A DNA stretch of 64,000 nucleotides from JADKHC01 sp047600805 (GTDB lineage: Bacteria > Verrucomicrobiota > Verrucomicrobiia > Opitutales > Opitutaceae), in the NCBI GenBank assembly GCA_047600805.1, contig JASGKG010000001.1:62001-126000 (forward strand), given 5' to 3'. The notes under the pieces are model-generated. The model was given only the letters and a program-made list of their open reading frames with translations, was not told where the DNA came from and did not search any database. The translations under genes and the position numbers were made by a program. Positions 24,545-33,447 of the stretch are shown piece by piece. Each line of letters begins with the position of its first letter. Within the stretch, counting starts at the first letter, position 1.

Positions 24545-27040
24545 TCACTGCCAAATCTGGACCAAGTCTTCGCTTCTGATCCAACCCGTCTGGCCGTTGG
24601 CGAACGAGAGGTGTGCCCAGGTTTTGCCAATAAAATTTCTATCGACAATAGCCACGGTGCCGGCGGAGAGAGCCGTGGTTTTCTGGCTCGTCTCGGCTTC
24701 AGTCGGGATCGAACGAAGCGTGGTGGCGCGCCACACGATTGCGGCGCGCGAGTCGTGCAGCGGGCTGTAAACTCGTAAGCTAAACACTGACAAACCTCCG
24801 ATCACGCCGCTTAGGCTGAAGAGAATGATGGCCGTCACCTTTAGCCAGGTTCGGCGATATCCGTAAAAGCGGATGAGTAGCAACGCTGCGCCGAAACCAG
24901 CGAGGAGGGCTGCGGCGATCGCCGCGAATTGCCATTGTGTGACGGAGAGCCAGCCCGCGATGTGGTGCGGTGGGTGGGAGGCAGCGAAACCAGAAAACAC
25001 CGAAGGCGCAAAGCCGGCGCGCTCCATCGTGAACGCGAGATTCCAGCGAATTGCGGCGTCGGCCGGATTTTGTGCGAAGGCAGCGGCAGCGTGCGCCGCG
25101 GCTTCACCCCAACGGTCTTGTTGGACCAACGTGAGCGACAGATTGTGATGCGTGGACGGGTTGTCGGGCGTTTGGACGAGGGCGGAACGCCAGGCGCTTT
25201 CGGCGGTGCTGAAATCTCCGCGATCGTACGCCGAACGTGCGTCGGCGGCGTGAAGCGCGGCGGTCGGCAGGACGAGTGTGAGAACTAGAATAGCGGCAAA
25301 GGGGAAAAGGTTTCGGAGGCGGAAGAGTTGCGAGAACGAAAAGGAGGCGACGCGTTTCGACTCCAGAGCTTGTTCGGCGCGGTTTACCCAATCAGCCGGA
25401 AGGGGCGTCGCTTCGCGGTAGAGCGCGCGATCAGTTTCCGACCAAAGTGTTTGCCAGGACGATTCGTTTTCGGGGAAGTTCTCGCTGGCCGGGACTGCGG
25501 CGGTGAAATCCCAGAGAACGGCCGTGTCCCGCTGCCAGGCGAGCAACAGGGCGGACACTTGCGCGGGATCTTTGTTGGTACGGAGTATTTCGAGCGTTGT
25601 TGCAAGGCGGGCGCGGGCTTGGCGCCGTGCGAGGAAGGGGTCCGTGGCGCGTGCGCGCCGAAACGCGAGCCAGAGCCAAAAGATCAAAAACAGACCTACG
25701 GGTGCGCAGAGGAGCGCGATGAACGTGTTCCATGGCAGCGGAGCCATGACCTCGCCGCTGTCGAAGAGCGGATCGCGGGGAATTCCCTTTGGCAAAGCAG
25801 GCGGCTTGGCGCCGGTATTCGCGGAGAGGTTGGTTTGCGCAGGAGCTTGGGCTGCAGGTTTGTTGCTCTCGGGCTGGCTCAACACCGTAACGGTGATCGG
25901 CGTGGTGGTGATCGTTTGATACTCGCCTTTGGCTGGATCAAAATAGCTCCATGTGGTTGGACCGAGCGTGTAGCTGCCCGGTTTTGTTGGAATCAAAACG
26001 ACGTCCTCAACCAGCGTGGCTTCATACAGGGATCCATCTTTGGGTGTGCGGTGTGCCTGCGGTTGCACGGTACGGAAATCCTTCGAAACACTGCGAGCGG
26101 GCAGGCCGGGGAAATCGGGCCAGTTGCCTGTGCCGCTGAGCGTGAGGGTCCAGGTGATCGGCTCGCCGACGTTTGTGGTCGCGGGGACGATGTTCGATTT
26201 GAGTGTGAATTGCCCGACAGCGCCATTGAACGCGGCAGGCGCGTTTGCAGGCAAGTGCCGGACATTGATCGTCGGGCGATTGCTGGTGATGGCGAATTGT
26301 TCGATATTTTGGCGTGCAAAGAAGCCGAGGCCAGCCGTGCCGGTTGTGATGTTGATGAGTTGATTGCCTTCGGGGAGGACGACGCTGCCGGGCTTTGCGA
26401 TTGAGGCGCGGGTTTTTTGGTAAACGGTAATGTAATCCTCGCCCTTGATCTGCGTCTCTCGGGCGGCGGGCTTGCTCCACTCCTCTGCGATGAGTGGGGC
26501 AGGTTTCCAATCGAGGAGGCTTCCGAGCAAGCCTTCTAAGCTGTAGATGTTCCTCCTTCGCACGTTCAGCTCGTAGTCGACTGGGAAAACTTCGCCGCTC
26601 CAGACTGTCTCAGGGACTTTGAATGAGCTGGTGGCAATCGATTCGAGTGAAACGCCGTTTCCGACCGTGGCAGCACCCACGCCGAACGAAGCGCTAGATA
26701 CAGTGACCCGGCCTTTGTCCGTATCGACGGAGAGTTCTGGAATCGTGATGTTGGCTCGTTTTGTGGGCCGCGCTGCGTAGGCGAGGATCTCGGTGCGTGA
26801 AACGTTGTTGTTGACGATTTGAGTCTGGCTCGAGCTGCCTGCGAATTGCAGCGAAAGACCGTCGACTGCCGGAATGGTAGGCTGACCCTTTGGTGCGCAA
26901 CCTTCGAAGACCAGCTGGAGTTGGCTGGTTTGGCCGAAGGCGAGGGTACCGCTGCTGGGCTCCCAACGTGCGGACTGGCCGCGCGCGAGAGTCGCGGCGG
27001 CCACGAAGACGAAGGTAATGAACGTTTGGTGGAGGCGCAT
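24545..27040 (-). CDS. BatD-BatE fusion protein (aerotolerance operon)
   Basis: About 831 residues from the ATG at 27040; a TTG at 27049 is also in frame. A signal peptide (to about 22) precedes a large BatD region of beta domains (25-420, including TVTVLSQPE), then a helix near 430-455 and a second near 555-580. From about 590 there are TPR-like repeats (SAYDRGDFSTAESAWRSAL and later ADAAIRWNLAFTMERAG), two more helices, then an SH3-type domain with SAGTVAIVDRNF and KTWAHLSFANGQTGWIRSED. TPR plus SH3 are BatE parts, so this is a BatD-BatE fusion at the end of the operon. Exact role is unknown. Confidence 0.85.
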   Translation of the reverse strand: MRLHQTFITFVFVAAATLARGQSARWEPSSGTLAFGQTSQLQLVFEGCAPKGQPTIPAVDGLSLQFAGSSSQTQIVNNNVSRTEILAYAARPTKRANITIPELSVDTDKGRVTVSSASFGVGAATVGNGVSLESIATSSFKVPETVWSGEVFPVDYELNVRRRNIYSLEGLLGSLLDWKPAPLIAEEWSKPAARETQIKGEDYITVYQKTRASIAKPGSVVLPEGNQLINITTGTAGLGFFARQNIEQFAITSNRPTINVRHLPANAPAAFNGAVGQFTLKSNIVPATTNVGEPITWTLTLSGTGNWPDFPGLPARSVSKDFRTVQPQAHRTPKDGSLYEATLVEDVVLIPTKPGSYTLGPTTWSYFDPAKGEYQTITTTPITVTVLSQPESNKPAAQAPAQTNLSANTGAKPPALPKGIPRDPLFDSGEVMAPLPWNTFIALLCAPVGLFLIFWLWLAFRRARATDPFLARRQARARLATTLEILRTNKDPAQVSALLLAWQRDTAVLWDFTAAVPASENFPENESSWQTLWSETDRALYREATPLPADWVNRAEQALESKRVASFSFSQLFRLRNLFPFAAILVLTLVLPTAALHAADARSAYDRGDFSTAESAWRSALVQTPDNPSTHHNLSLTLVQQDRWGEAAAHAAAAFAQNPADAAIRWNLAFTMERAGFAPSVFSGFAASHPPHHIAGWLSVTQWQFAAIAAALLAGFGAALLLIRFYGYRRTWLKVTAIILFSLSGVIGGLSVFSLRVYSPLHDSRAAIVWRATTLRSIPTEAETSQKTTALSAGTVAIVDRNFIGKTWAHLSFANGQTGWIRSEDLVQIWQ

Positions 27041-27042
27041 GG

Positions 27043-28920
27043 TTACCAATCTTTGGCCGGTTTCTTGGGCTGTTGGGTTTGGCCTTGCATGAGTTGATAA
27101 AGCGTGGCGGGGGAATCTTGGTCTTTCAGCTGTTCGAGTTTTTGCAACGGCACGGCGAGCGACGGGTCTTTGTTTTCGCCGCCATCCTTCTTTTCAGCGC
27201 CGCCGACCTTTTGTTGCTCTGTCGGATCGTTCGGCTGAGGCGGTTTGTCCGATTTTTGCGGTGCTTGGTTTTTCATGTCGCCGAACGCCGATTGATTGTC
27301 GGGAGGCGCCGACTGTTGCTGCTGATTTTGTTTTTGTTGCTCCTGATCTTGCTGCTTCTCGGACTGCGGCTGTTGCTCAGGTTTGTCCTGTTTTTGAGGC
27401 TCAGAATTTTGCTTCTGTTGCTGTTGTTGCTGCTGCTGCTGATCTTTTTTCTGTTGGTCTTCTTTTTTGTCCTGAGGCGACTGCTGGGGTTGCTGTTGCG
27501 GAGGCTGCTCTTTCTTTTTGAGCAGAGCTTCCAACTCGTGGCGCAACGCGGGCCAGTCGGCGGCTTTTTTATCCAACGCTTCGCCAAGATCCACGCCAGC
27601 GAGCGCATCGTTTACAGGACCGGGCGGAACGTGTTTTTGCGTGGATTGCAGGTTCTTTCCGTAGTCGATCGTGGAGTGCGCAAGATCAGCGTAATCCTCG
27701 ACGCGGAGAGAATCGCTGGAGGATAATTTACCCACTAGTTTGGCGAGGGCGTCGACTGGCGCAGGTTCTTTCTCGGCGGCGTTAAGCTGTGTCGGGCTGC
27801 TGCCGAGGATGCTCACAAGGAGGATCAGAAGTGGCGTTAGGCTCTGTAATGTGGTTGTGGCCGCTGGGGCGGGCTTGGCGGAGCTGTTCGGGTGCGGGGC
27901 GACTCTGACATCGCGCAAGCGAGCTCTTACCGGCAGTTCCCACCAGAAAAACCAGAAAAGGAAAAACAACGCGGGCGCCAACGCCCATTGGAAACGCTCG
28001 GCCAGTCGCACGCGGCTGCGTTCGACAAACGTGCCGCGTTTGCCTTTTTCGACGGTGGATTCCAGAAGCTGGGCGATGTCGACCCAAGAACTCGCGTCGG
28101 CGTAGACGCCGTTTGTATCGGTGGCGAGTTGTTGAAGCGTGGCACTTTCGAGCTTCGAGAGAACGACTGCGCCGCGCTCATCTTTCACGAATCCGCCGGA
28201 GCCATTGGGAATCATCGCTCCCGAGGACGTGCCGACGCCGAGGCCGATCACGCGAATGCCTTTTTCTTTGAGCTCCTTCACCGATGTTTTCCAATCCTCG
28301 TCGGTGGCTTCGCCGTCGCTGAGGATCACGAGGTAGCGATCGGCGCTGCCAGAGGAGCCGAAGGCATTGAGCGAGGTCTGCAAAAGGGCGGTGTAGTTGG
28401 TGCCGCCCTCTGGAAGGTAAGATGGATTCATGCCAGGCAGAAAATCGCGAAGAATTTCGTAGTCGGCACTGAGCGGACTCTGCAGGAAAGACGTACCAGA
28501 GAATACCACCAAACCAACGCGTTCGCCGTGCAGTTGCTCGAGCAAGCTGGAAACGAGGAGCTTGGCCCGCTCAAGGCGCGACGGCCGCACGTCGTCTGCA
28601 TTCATGCTGCGCGAAAGATCCAAGGCGATGATGATTTCGCGAGCTTGGTCGAACACGGGTTCGTCGAGCTTGCCCCATTGCGGTCGGGCAAGGGCGACTG
28701 TTGCGAGCACCAAACCAAGCCAAAGCCTCCAACGCAGGCGTGCGCCGGAATGCTGTGGAGCGTTTTCAGACAAGAGCGACAGCGCCTGGCTTCCGGCTTC
28801 CGCTCGAATGATTTTCGGATGCGCAGTGGCCGCCGCAGCGCGTCGACGGCGAAAGTCAGCGATCGCGAGGAGAAGCGGAACCAGCAGAAACCAGAAAGCG
28901 TGCGGCCAATGGAAGTTCAT
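27043..28920 (-). CDS. BatB/BatC VWA-domain protein with Q-rich tail
   Basis: A 625-residue protein. Two N-terminal helices precede a von Willebrand factor A domain (about 95-270) with MIDAS motif DLSRS and the later TNYTALLQT and ILSDGEATDEDW. A helix near 310-330 closes the BatB part. The C-terminus is BatC-like, followed by a Gln/Lys-rich stretch (about 468-548, up to nine Gln in a row) that should be disordered. It is coupled to BatA by a 4-bp overlap at 28917-28920. The Gln tract is notable because the codon repeat may vary in length. Confidence 0.87.
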   Translation of the reverse strand: MNFHWPHAFWFLLVPLLLAIADFRRRRAAAATAHPKIIRAEAGSQALSLLSENAPQHSGARLRWRLWLGLVLATVALARPQWGKLDEPVFDQAREIIIALDLSRSMNADDVRPSRLERAKLLVSSLLEQLHGERVGLVVFSGTSFLQSPLSADYEILRDFLPGMNPSYLPEGGTNYTALLQTSLNAFGSSGSADRYLVILSDGEATDEDWKTSVKELKEKGIRVIGLGVGTSSGAMIPNGSGGFVKDERGAVVLSKLESATLQQLATDTNGVYADASSWVDIAQLLESTVEKGKRGTFVERSRVRLAERFQWALAPALFFLFWFFWWELPVRARLRDVRVAPHPNSSAKPAPAATTTLQSLTPLLILLVSILGSSPTQLNAAEKEPAPVDALAKLVGKLSSSDSLRVEDYADLAHSTIDYGKNLQSTQKHVPPGPVNDALAGVDLGEALDKKAADWPALRHELEALLKKKEQPPQQQPQQSPQDKKEDQQKKDQQQQQQQQQKQNSEPQKQDKPEQQPQSEKQQDQEQQKQNQQQQSAPPDNQSAFGDMKNQAPQKSDKPPQPNDPTEQQKVGGAEKKDGGENKDPSLAVPLQKLEQLKDQDSPATLYQLMQGQTQQPKKPAKDW

Positions 28921-30014
28921 CGTGCTACCGCGCTCCTTTCGGCGGAGATTGGCGATGCCTTGGGTTTTGGCAGACGATTTCGCGAGCCACGTCTATTTAC
29001 AAAAATGGCTGCGATCAGGAAGAACAAGCCAGGGACGGCAACCCAGGCGAACAGCTCGTTGGTGAGCAGATAAGTTTTTGCCTGGAATTCGATCTTCTGC
29101 GTGCGATCGATGTTTTTAAACGCTGACTCGACTGTGCGTAAATCGTCAGCGCGGAAGAAGTGACCGCCGGTGGTGTCGGCAATGTCGTGCAACGTGATCT
29201 CGTCGAGGTCGGATGCCACAGGTCGATAGCCCACTTTGCGGCCGTTGTTGAGGATTGGCATGCGTCCGACGCCGTCACGTCCCGCTCCGATGGTATAGAC
29301 AGGAACGCCACGAGACTTCGCGATGTCGGCCGCCTGCTGCGGCGAGAGCGACCCTTTATTGTTCGCACCATCGGTGAGCAGGATGACGAAGGCACCCTTG
29401 CGACGACCGCCTTCTTCGCGAGAGGCCTGTTCAAGCCTCGTGAGAGCAACGCCCAAACCATCGCCTATCGCCGTGCCGTCTTCGATCATGCCGACTTGCA
29501 GGCGTTCGGTTTGTTGGGCGAGCCAGGAGTGGTCGAAGGTGAGCGGAGCCAGCGTGTAGGCGCGGCCGGCGAAAACGACCATGCCGATGCGATCGTTGGC
29601 CCGTTGATCGATGAAGGCTTGGATGACCGGTTTGATCGCTTGCAGCCGGTTCATCGGGGTCCCGTTTTTTTCGTAATCTTCCGTCAGCATCGAGCTGGAG
29701 ATGTCGATGGCGAGGATCAGATCGTAGCCTTGCGAACGGACTTCACGCTTGTCGCGCACTTGTTGTGGCCGAGCGAGCGCGACTATGACAAACGAGAGGC
29801 CGGTTATCGCGAGGATTTCGGGCCAGCGCGAAATGGCGGAGATTGATTTTCGGTGCCACGAAGCGGCGAACGGAACCACGAGCACAGGGACACGGCGCCG
29901 ACCCCGCAACCAGATCACCGTAGGAATAATCAGCAGCGCCAGCAGCCACAAGGGGTCTGCGAATCGCAGGTTGAGATCCGCGAGAGCGAGGAGCTTTGTG
30001 AGCGGTATGGCCAT
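28917..30014 (-). CDS. BatA VWA-domain membrane protein
   Basis: A 365-residue protein from the ATG at 30014; the frame extends upstream into the DUF58 gene but without matching sequence. Two N-terminal helices, then a VWA domain with MIDAS motif DISSSM, and MVVFAGRAYTLAPLT, GTAIGDGLGVALTRL and ILLTDGANNKG. A final helix near 330-350 anchors the C-terminus. It is the classical BatA partner, between DUF58 and BatB/C. The Bat proteins form an inner-membrane complex linked to stress survival, but its mechanism is not settled. Confidence 0.9.
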   Translation of the reverse strand: MAIPLTKLLALADLNLRFADPLWLLALLIIPTVIWLRGRRRVPVLVVPFAASWHRKSISAISRWPEILAITGLSFVIVALARPQQVRDKREVRSQGYDLILAIDISSSMLTEDYEKNGTPMNRLQAIKPVIQAFIDQRANDRIGMVVFAGRAYTLAPLTFDHSWLAQQTERLQVGMIEDGTAIGDGLGVALTRLEQASREEGGRRKGAFVILLTDGANNKGSLSPQQAADIAKSRGVPVYTIGAGRDGVGRMPILNNGRKVGYRPVASDLDEITLHDIADTTGGHFFRADDLRTVESAFKNIDRTQKIEFQAKTYLLTNELFAWVAVPGLFFLIAAIFVNRRGSRNRLPKPKASPISAERSAVAR

Positions 30015-30024
30015 CGCGAGTGAG

Positions 30025-30924
30025 CTAGCGGTGCATTCGCGCCTGGAAGAAGCGCACAAGCGCATCGAGGCGGTTCTGTTCGGTAGTGACAGCGAGGCGG
30101 CTGAGTGGATCAGGGAAAAGGTTCTGCCAAGTCTGTTCGCGTGCTTCGCGCCAGGCGGTGTGCGCGGATTGCTCCGCTCCAGAGCCGGACAGCGTGACCA
30201 TGCGTCCAGCAACAGGATCGTACGCCGCAAAAACCTCCCCGCGTGGAAGTTCGCGTTCCCACGGATCGTCCACGCGAAACCCCATCGTGTTGTATCGGCG
30301 CTGCATCACTGCCCAGCCGTCAGGAACGGGTGCGGGAGGAAAATCACCCAACCAAATCAGAATACTATGCTTGGGCGCAGTGCCCGCGATCAGGCGCCAG
30401 GGAATACCTGTATTCGATTCCTGGGTACTAACCGAAAGATCGGGTGCGGGCCGGCCGAGCAGTGTGGCGGCAGCGTGCATGATTGCTCCGCGTCCGCGGA
30501 CCGGCTCCCGAAACGAGTAGCCATCCGGACGCGCATGCAAATAGCCGACGCGGTCGCGGTTGGCGGCACCGAGCAACATGACCATGCCGGCGAGTTCGAG
30601 CAGCGCTTCGCGTTTTGACTGCTCACCAGAACCAAATTGCAGGCTTGGCTGATCGTCCAGCACGAGCATCAGCGTGACTTCACGTTCTTCGACGAATTTT
30701 TTGCGGTAAGGCTCGCCGAGCCGCGCGGTGACGTTCCAATCAATGTCGCGGACATCGTCGCCGAAGGAATATTTCACGACCTGGTCGAACTCCATGCCGC
30801 GTCCGCGGAAAGCGGAACGATATTCGCCGCTGAGAACATTTTCCACGGCGTGGCGCACGCGCCATTCGAGCTTGCGCAAAAGCGCGAGCGAAGCGGTGGC
30901 GGAGTGGGTTGTTTCGGCAGGCAT
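30025..30924 (-). CDS. DUF58 domain protein of the Bat/MoxR operon
   Basis: A 299-residue protein from the ATG at 30924 (MPAETTHSATASLALLRKLE). The family signature GEYRSAFRGRGMEFDQVVKY is followed by SFGDDVRDIDWNVTAR. A VWA-like fold follows, with VLDDQPSLQFG near 100. DUF58 proteins always go with MoxR ATPases and VWA proteins, and probably act as the membrane-proximal substrate or adaptor. Gaps: 71 bp to moxR upstream, 10 bp to batA downstream. Confidence 0.9.
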   Translation of the reverse strand: MPAETTHSATASLALLRKLEWRVRHAVENVLSGEYRSAFRGRGMEFDQVVKYSFGDDVRDIDWNVTARLGEPYRKKFVEEREVTLMLVLDDQPSLQFGSGEQSKREALLELAGMVMLLGAANRDRVGYLHARPDGYSFREPVRGRGAIMHAAATLLGRPAPDLSVSTQESNTGIPWRLIAGTAPKHSILIWLGDFPPAPVPDGWAVMQRRYNTMGFRVDDPWERELPRGEVFAAYDPVAGRMVTLSGSGAEQSAHTAWREAREQTWQNLFPDPLSRLAVTTEQNRLDALVRFFQARMHR

Positions 30925-30995
30925 GAGGGTGCGGGAATGGCGAACCGTCCCGGTGAACCGTGACTCGGCAGGGACGTGGCGCCCTTCCAAGTCGG

Positions 30996-31970
30996 TCAGA
31001 GCTTCGGCACGGGCGTTTTATCGAGAACCTGGCTGATCAATTTGTCGGCGTCGATTTCCTCCGCTTCGGCTTCGTAGGTGAGTCCGATGCGATGGCGCAG
31101 AACGTCCGGCGCGATATTTTGAATCAACGTAGGATTCACGAAATCCTGCCCACGCAACCAGGCGAGTGCGCGGCCGGCTTGGAAAAGCGCCAGCGAGGCG
31201 CGCGGTGAAGCGCCGAAATTCAGGTATTTCTTTCCCGGTTGCAGTTGGTTTCGAGGATCGGTCGCAAGGGCGCGCGTAGCATGAACCAACGCGAGGATAT
31301 AACCCTGCAAGGCCGGCGCGACGTGGACCTTGTCGACTTCGGTGCGCAACGAAAGCAGTTCTTCGCCCGAGGAGACGGAGTTCAACGCAGGCTGTTTTGT
31401 GACTTGGCCCCACCGCTGCATCATTTCGGTTTCTTCGCTGAGGCTCGGATAGTCCACGAGCAGTTTGAAAAGGAAACGGTCCGTTTGAGCTTCGGGAAGA
31501 GGGTAAGTGCCTTCCTGCTCGACGGGATTTTGCGTGGCCATCACAAAAAACGGTTTTGGCAGCGGGTGCGTTTGTCCGCCGATCGTGACCTGTCGCTCCT
31601 GCATCGCTTCGAGCAGTGCGCTCTGTACTTTGGCGGGAGCGCGGTTGATTTCGTCCGCGAGGACGAGGTTGGCGAAAATCGGTCCGCGGTGTGCGCTGAA
31701 CTCGCCGGTCTTCGGCTGGAAAATCATCGTGCCGACAACGTCGCTGGGCAGCAGGTCGGGTGTGAATTGTACCCGTTCAAATTGGACGCCCAGCGCGGTT
31801 CCGAGGGATTTGACGAGCAAAGTTTTTGCCAAGCCGGGCATGCCTTCGAGGAGCACGTGGCCGTTGGCAAGAAGCGCGACGAGCAGACGCTCGACGACCT
31901 CGTCTTGTCCGATGACAGCTTTGCCGATTTCTTCGCGTAGTTTCTGAGACCAAGTGGGGCCGGTGATCAT
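30996..31970 (-). CDS. MoxR-family AAA+ ATPase
   Basis: A 324-residue AAA+ ATPase that heads the Bat operon. Walker A is GMPGLAKT (43-50), Walker B is LVLADEINRAPAKVQSALLE (near 100-120), and NPVEQEGTYPLPEAQTDRFL is the MoxR-specific sensor 1 and arginine-finger region. MoxR proteins are thought to remodel or load metal on VWA partners. Here those are BatA and BatB/C. The 84-bp gap to the release-factor-like gene holds the divergent promoters. Confidence 0.93.
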   Translation of the reverse strand: MITGPTWSQKLREEIGKAVIGQDEVVERLLVALLANGHVLLEGMPGLAKTLLVKSLGTALGVQFERVQFTPDLLPSDVVGTMIFQPKTGEFSAHRGPIFANLVLADEINRAPAKVQSALLEAMQERQVTIGGQTHPLPKPFFVMATQNPVEQEGTYPLPEAQTDRFLFKLLVDYPSLSEETEMMQRWGQVTKQPALNSVSSGEELLSLRTEVDKVHVAPALQGYILALVHATRALATDPRNQLQPGKKYLNFGASPRASLALFQAGRALAWLRGQDFVNPTLIQNIAPDVLRHRIGLTYEAEAEEIDADKLISQVLDKTPVPKL

Positions 31971-32053
31971 GAAGTGGGAAGATGAACCTTTTGGAAGGTG
32001 GGTTTGACTCGGGATATTGGAAAGAGTTTCCCTTTAGGTAGAAAGCGCACCAG

Positions 32054-32449
32054 ATGAATCTGCCAACGCAAATCCAAACGCGTCTCGATAATTTGGGCGT
32101 TCTCGCGTCCGACGTGGAGGAAAAGTTCATCCGAGGCAGCGGTGCGGGCGGTCAAAAGATCAATAAAACGTCCTCAACCGTTTGGTTGCGCCATCGGCCG
32201 TCCGGGGTGGAGGTGCGCATACAACAGGAGCGTTCGCAAGCCGCCAATCGTGAACTGGCTTGGGAAGAGCTCTGTGCAAAGCTGGAATCGGTGCTGCGTC
32301 AGGCCGAGGCGGAGCGGAGATCCAAAATCGAGCGCGAGCGCCGACGGAAACGTCCGAAAAGTTACGCCCAAAAGCAGCGGATGATCGCCTCAAAACGGCA
32401 TCGGCGCGGCCTAAAGGATAATCGCGGACGTGTGGCTTCTGGCGATTAG
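32054..32449 (+). CDS. Class I release-factor-like GGQ-domain protein (mtRF-R/ArfB-like)
   Basis: A 131-residue protein consisting of the peptidyl-tRNA hydrolase domain of class I release factors. EEKFIRGSGAGGQKINKTSS (about 22-41) has the catalytic GGQ. There is no codon-recognition domain. The tail is very basic (RRKRPKSYAQKQRMIASKRH), as in ribosome-rescue factors ArfB/YaeJ and C12orf65, which put the tail in the empty mRNA channel. It probably rescues stalled ribosomes or hydrolyses peptidyl-tRNA. It is divergent from moxR. Confidence 0.9.
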   Translation: MNLPTQIQTRLDNLGVLASDVEEKFIRGSGAGGQKINKTSSTVWLRHRPSGVEVRIQQERSQAANRELAWEELCAKLESVLRQAEAERRSKIERERRRKRPKSYAQKQRMIASKRHRRGLKDNRGRVASGD

Positions 32450-32584
32450 GCACGTTACGTTTTCTCAGCAGCTTATCGCAGCTCGGTGCGCTTTTTCGGC
32501 GCATTCCGACACTTTAAATTGGTTTTGCCGGAACAGTCCGAGTAAGGAACATCTCCGTTTTTAAAGGTCAGTAATTCCTTCGCC

Positions 32585-33016
32585 ATGCTTCGTTGCCATC
32601 CCCGCCTTTCTCTTTTTTGTGGTTTTTTGTTGGTTGCAGGTTGCAGCACTGCGCCTCGAAGCGGTGAACCGCTCAGGCCGCCGGCGCCGCCTGCGCAAAA
32701 AGCGACCACCAGCCCGTCGGAAGTAAAAGTACCGCGCAAACCGGGGGAGTTCACGGTGTTGGTGGAGTCCGATCCCAGTGGTGCCACCGTCGTGCTCGAC
32801 GGCGTGCCGTTGGGCCGCACGCCGCGGCAAATCGTGCTCGTCGGAAACTCACGCGGTTTTTGCCGCAATGATGTTTCGATCAAAGTGCGTTTTATCGCCT
32901 CCGACACGGCACATGCTTCTCAAACGGTCGAGGAGGTATTGACGCCTTTGGATAAAATACCGGCAGTGATTCGTTTTACCCAGCAAGGAGCCACGCGTGT
33001 GGCCAGGGACAATTAA
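32585..33016 (+). CDS. PEGA-domain lipoprotein
   Basis: A 143-residue lipoprotein: signal peptide with lipobox LVAGC near residue 16-20 (Cys20). A Pro/Ser-rich linker (about 25-55) leads to the PEGA domain, with FTVLVESDPSGATVVLDGVP and LGRTPRQI. PEGA domains are beta-sandwich modules of surface proteins, of unknown ligand. Its stop overlaps the 3-prime end of the opposite-strand TIGR03067 gene by 4 bp. Confidence 0.85.
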   Translation: MLRCHPRLSLFCGFLLVAGCSTAPRSGEPLRPPAPPAQKATTSPSEVKVPRKPGEFTVLVESDPSGATVVLDGVPLGRTPRQIVLVGNSRGFCRNDVSIKVRFIASDTAHASQTVEEVLTPLDKIPAVIRFTQQGATRVARDN

Positions 33017-33384
33017 GCGATTCGCCGATACGTCACGAGATAGCATTTCGTGCCTGCGGCGGCCGAGAACGCTGACGGCGTGACGCCGTTTAAGCCGAAA
33101 CAAATCCTGAGCCTGTCACCCACGAGTTGATAGATCGAAGGAATGGTTCGGCCCTTGTTCACGCCGTTTTCACCTTGGAGTGTGATCGTATGGATAGCAT
33201 CTCCGTCATGGAGGGAAAAACTACCGGAATCTGTCACTTCATTCCCGAAAAGCACCGCGTAAGTGTTGGCACGAATTTCCAATTTCATTTTTGCCAGCGC
33301 CATCGCGGGCGCGGCTTCGCCTGCGAGTTCTGCTTTAAACGGCAACCAGACGCCTTCGATCGGATGAAGATTTTCTTGAACCAC
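33013..33384 (-). CDS. TIGR03067-domain protein
   Basis: A 123-residue protein. IEGVWLPFKAELAGEAAP (9-26) begins the domain, and YQLVGDRLRICFGLNG near 85-100 is its conserved C-terminal signature. The domain is known mainly from Planctomycetes and Verrucomicrobia, which is a taxonomic hint. No signal peptide is seen. Function is unknown. It ends tail-to-tail with the PEGA lipoprotein and is 63 bp downstream of the AraC regulator. Confidence 0.85.
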   Translation of the reverse strand: MVQENLHPIEGVWLPFKAELAGEAAPAMALAKMKLEIRANTYAVLFGNEVTDSGSFSLHDGDAIHTITLQGENGVNKGRTIPSIYQLVGDRLRICFGLNGVTPSAFSAAAGTKCYLVTYRRIA

Positions 33385-33447
33385 GGGTTCAAGGAATCGC
33401 CAACTCTCCGTGACTTCAAGCAGCGGTTCGTCGAAATGGGTCGAAAT

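Noticed and set aside
25328..26404. 358-codon plus-strand frame inside batD
   Set aside because: No motif and odd composition; batD is well supported on the other strand.
27073..27726. Leu-rich 217-codon plus-strand frame that looks like a membrane protein
   Set aside because: The Leu runs are the complement of the CAG/CAA Gln tract in batB/C.
27892..29073. 393-codon plus-strand frame across batB/C and batA
   Set aside because: No motif; antisense to two VWA genes with intact MIDAS motifs.
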